8,691 nucleotides of DNA, taken from positions 1 through 8,691 of the forward strand of contig ONDN01000020.1 in assembly GCA_900316595.1 (NCBI GenBank). The letters run 5' to 3'. Made by a program: the position numbers and the translations under genes. This DNA comes from an uncultured Mycoplasmataceae bacterium (lineage in GTDB: Bacteria; Bacillota_I; Bacilli_A; Mycoplasmatales; Mycoplasmoidaceae). Position 1 is the stretch's first letter; every line of letters begins with the position of its first letter. This document shows, piece after piece, positions 6,271-8,691 of this stretch. The notes under the pieces are model-generated. The model did no database searches and was not told where the DNA came from. It saw only the letters and a program-made list of their open reading frames with translations.

Positions 6271-6894
6271 ATGAAAGTGTTTGAAAAAGAAAGAATAAAT
6301 ATTTATAAATTACAGAAATCAATCATTAAATATTTGATTTGCTATTTAATTTTATTTTTCATTCCGATTGTAGTTCCTGCAATCTTAACTAGCATTCCTT
6401 ACATTAGTTATATTAACAAGTACAATCAAATTATTATTGGTGTCATTGTTAATATAACACTAATTAGAATGGCGATTACATCAAAATCATATTTATCTTT
6501 AATCATTGGTTGTGTTCTACCTTCTTTATCAGCATTGCCATTTGGTTTAGTAGGTACAATTTCATTATCATTCGTATACTCATGTTTTATGATGCCATTC
6601 ATTTGATTAGGAAATTTGAGTTTAGTGTTAATTTTTAAAATTCTATTTTGCAATAAAAAAATGAATTATGCAATAGTATCAACTATTGCCTTGGTAACTA
6701 AAATATCATTAATTTATATTCCTTTCTGCATAATTTCATATGGTATTGAATTAATTCCAACTAGCTTTATTAAATTTAATGATATGCAATTAGCTATGAG
6801 TTTATATCAAACTATTACTTTATCATTAGCTGAATTTTCAAATATTAGTTTTGCTATTAAATATCAAAAATTAAGTAATTATGAGAGATTATAA
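6271..6894 (+). CDS. Multi-pass membrane protein paired with the hydrogenase
   Basis: The product has 207 residues when UGA at 6604 is read as Trp. Roughly five or six hydrophobic segments are visible: about 18-40, 53-70, 75-95, 96-125, 138-165 and 178-195. The middle holds the Pro/Gly-rich motif LPSLSALPFGLVG, then WLGNLSLVL. No cysteine cluster or known enzyme motif is seen. It starts 4 nt after the phosphorylase gene and its last 14 nt overlap the hydrogenase start, which indicates tight coupling. Membrane proteins of this size occur next to iron hydrogenases in some Firmicutes (recollection, unverified). A role in anchoring the hydrogenase or transporting a substrate is inference. I cannot assign a function. 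Confidence 0.82.
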
Positions 6895-8227
6895 TCGTGA
6901 AGTTTTAATATCAAAAAATAATGATGCATTGGTTAAAGAAGATAATAAATGTGTTACATGTGGACTATGTAAAAAGATTTGCACAAATGACATAACCGTT
7001 GCTAAAATGTTTGAAGTTAATCCAAATATTGAACCAGTTTGTATAAATTGTGGTCAATGTGCTAATATTTGTCCTACAAATGCTATTCATGAAATATATC
7101 AACATTTAGAAATTAAAAATTTGTTGCAAAACAAAGGTGATAAAAAAATTATTATTTCAGTTGCTCCTGCAGTTAGAGTTGCTCTTGGTGAAATATTAGG
7201 TTTCCCAGAAGGAACTAATTTAGAATCAAAAATTCCATCCATTATTCACAAGATGGGAGCTGATTTTGCCTTTGATATTACTTTTGGTGCTGATTTAACT
7301 ATTATGGAAGAAGCAAAAGAACTAGTTGAAAGAATTAAAACTAATAAGAGGCTTCCTCAATTTACTAGTTGCTGTCCTGCATGAGTTAAATATTGTGAAA
7401 TTTTTTATCCTCAATTACTAGATAATCTCTCTGAAGCCAAAAGTCCGATCGCTATGCAGTCTTCAATTATTAAATCCTATTTTTCGAATAAGATTAAAAC
7501 TAAACCTGAAAACATTATCCATATTGTGATTGCTCCTTGTACAGCAAAAAAGACTGAAGCCAATCGTAAGGAATTAAATATATCAGCAAAAGACACAGAT
7601 TATGTGATTACCACAAGAGAATTTGGCTTATTAATTAAAGAATTTAATATTGATATTAACACCTTGGAAGATAGTAAATTTGATTCACCAATGCAATTAG
7701 GTTCAAGTTCTGGTGTTATTTTTGGTGTTTCAGGTGGAGTTTGTGAAGCTGGATTAAGAACTGCATATTATTATTTGACAGGCAAAGATTTATCTATTGA
7801 TAAATTAGTATTTAAATCAATAAGAGGAATGCAAGGCATTAAAGAAGCCTCAATAGATATTAATGGGAGAGTAGTAAAAGTTGCAGTATGTAATGGTATG
7901 AACAATGCTGTTGAGTTAATTGATAGATTGTTAAGAAATGAAATCAATTATGATTGAATTGAGGTAATGAATTGCCCAGGAGGTTGTATTTCTGGAGGTG
8001 GCCAACCTAAGATCAAGATCCCTTTTATTACTAATGTTAGACAAAAAAGAATGGATGCTCTATATAAAGAAGATGAATTAATGAAAGTTCGCTTATGTCA
8101 CAAAAACCCAGAAATTATTGCTTTATATGATGAATTTTTAACAGAGCCCGGTTCACTAAAAGCAAAACAAATTTTGCACACTAAATTTTTTAATAAATCT
8201 CATTTAATTAAAGCTTATAAAAAATAA
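6881..8227 (+). CDS. hydA: [FeFe]-hydrogenase, two-cluster ferredoxin-type (M2-like)
   Basis: This enzyme would interconvert protons plus low-potential electrons and H2, normally with ferredoxin. In the 448-residue product, two [4Fe-4S] motifs come first: C24-x2-C27-x2-C30-x3-C34 and C54-x2-C57-x2-C60-x3-C64-P. The H-domain follows with TSCCPAW (162-168), APCTAKKTE (218-226) and EVMNCPGGCISGGGQP (361-376). The four H-cluster cysteines are C165, C220, C365 and C369. The proton-path Cys (C164) and the Glu residues of MEEAKE are present. The small-subunit-like C-terminus ends with LHTKFF. The Met usual before PC is Ala218. Trp168 is encoded by UGA. There is no N-terminal [2Fe-2S] domain. The start overlaps the membrane protein gene by 14 nt and lacks a Shine-Dalgarno. 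Maturases HydE/F/G are not in the window. Confidence 0.96.
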
Positions 8228-8247
8228 TAAAAATGACTCTATTCTAT

Positions 8248-8278
8248 AAAAGTGAAAGCTTAAAAATTCACTTTTTTT
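8248..8278 (+). terminator. Intrinsic terminator after the hydrogenase
   Basis: AAAAGTGAA (8248-8256) pairs with TTCACTTTT (8267-8275) over a 10-nt loop, and the T tract runs to 8278. It lies 20 nt after the hydrogenase stop and closes the acpP-to-hydrogenase unit. On the minus strand the same hairpin lacks a good T tail, so it may serve the convergent gene only weakly. Confidence 0.8.
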
Positions 8279-8317
8279 GAGACTTTATTATAAATTAAAT
8301 ATGAGTTAAGTCCCAAA

Positions 8318-8691
8318 TTATAGTTTACCATTCAACCCAAATATGCTTGACAAACTTTCATAACCTTTTTTTATCACACTTATTTGGTTATATGCTTTAT
8401 GTATAACACTACCTTTACTTTGTAAAAATTGGCTAAAATATTGAGCGTTAGGGAGGCCATTAGTGACTTTGGAATATTCTGTATACTCCTTTGCAACGTT
8501 ACGTGTAAGTATAGTAATAGTTGTGAGATAGAATAAAAACAATAATAACAAACCACATAAAACATCTAAAAGAATTAACCAATAAAAACCGTTAGCAATA
8601 TCTTCTAAATCTTTTATGATTTCTTCAGTAGCATTTCTACCACCAAGATATTCATCTAAATCGCTTTCAGTCTCTGTTGCTAATACATCAT
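8318..8691 (-). CDS. C-terminal part of an unidentified membrane protein (5' end beyond window)
   Basis: The frame is open without interruption from the right edge to TAA at 8318 and encodes 123 visible residues. A charged acidic stretch (for example TESDLDEYLGG, then ATEEIIKDLEDIA) leads into one strongly hydrophobic segment (FYWLILLDVLCG followed by LLLLFLFYLTTITIL). A polar C-terminal tail of about 63 residues follows. This suggests a membrane-anchored protein with a sizeable domain upstream. Its Trp is UGG. No family is recognised. It converges on the hydrogenase across about 90 nt. An internal TTG at 8551 could start a shorter product, but the open frame to the edge favours a partial gene. 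Confidence 0.65.
   Translation of the reverse strand, partial: DVLATETESDLDEYLGGRNATEEIIKDLEDIANGFYWLILLDVLCGLLLLFLFYLTTITILTRNVAKEYTEYSKVTNGLPNAQYFSQFLQSKGSVIHKAYNQISVIKKGYESLSSIFGLNGKL

Noticed and set aside
6426..6653. Minus-strand frame opposite the membrane protein gene
   Set aside because: Antisense to an intact coding frame in a tight operon; low-complexity translation and no start signal.
8380..8565. Alternative minus-strand frame near the right edge
   Set aside because: Overlaps, in a different frame, a longer frame open to the window edge with a coherent membrane-protein profile.

Overview
The window comes from an AT-rich mollicute-type bacterium that reads UGA as tryptophan (genetic code 4). 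Twelve in-frame UGA codons interrupt otherwise intact proteins at expected Trp positions, for example the Trp of the TSCCPAW motif of a hydrogenase. A tRNA-Trp with anticodon UCA, able to read UGA as well as UGG, lies in the window. Read with code 4, every apparently broken gene becomes one full-length frame, so I see no frameshifted pseudogenes. The species cannot be named from this sequence. An [FeFe]-hydrogenase and an iron-sulfur L-serine dehydratase point to an anaerobic, fermentative member rather than a typical Mycoplasma.

Layout. At the left edge is the 3' end of an L-serine dehydratase gene (+). It converges, with a 1-nt gap, on a minus-strand ribosomal operon rplU-prp-rpmA (399-1293). 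That operon has a structured leader of about 100 nt and a candidate promoter. The intergenic region at 1294-1455 also carries the promoter of divergent metK (1456-2616, +). Next comes a three-gene cassette of unknown function (2771-4577): a small helix-turn-helix-like protein, a cysteine-containing 346-residue protein and a membrane-anchored 152-residue protein. A tightly packed + strand unit follows (4613-8227): acpP, tRNA-Trp(UCA), a pyrimidine-nucleoside phosphorylase, a multi-pass membrane protein, and an [FeFe]-hydrogenase whose start overlaps the membrane protein gene. It ends at a clear intrinsic terminator (8248-8278). On the minus strand at the right edge is the C-terminal part of an unidentified membrane protein.

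How the genes fit together. Prp is the protease expected to remove the N-terminal extension present on this L27. Serine dehydratase would supply pyruvate and the nucleoside phosphorylase would supply (deoxy)ribose-1-phosphate. Oxidation of such carbon with ferredoxin as acceptor would let the hydrogenase discharge electrons as H2. The pyruvate-oxidising enzyme and the hydrogenase maturases are not in this window, so this link is inference. The cassette at 2771-4577 and the membrane protein paired with the hydrogenase are the least explained parts. No CRISPR array, insertion sequence, rRNA or origin was seen, and there is no gene-free stretch longer than about 165 bases.
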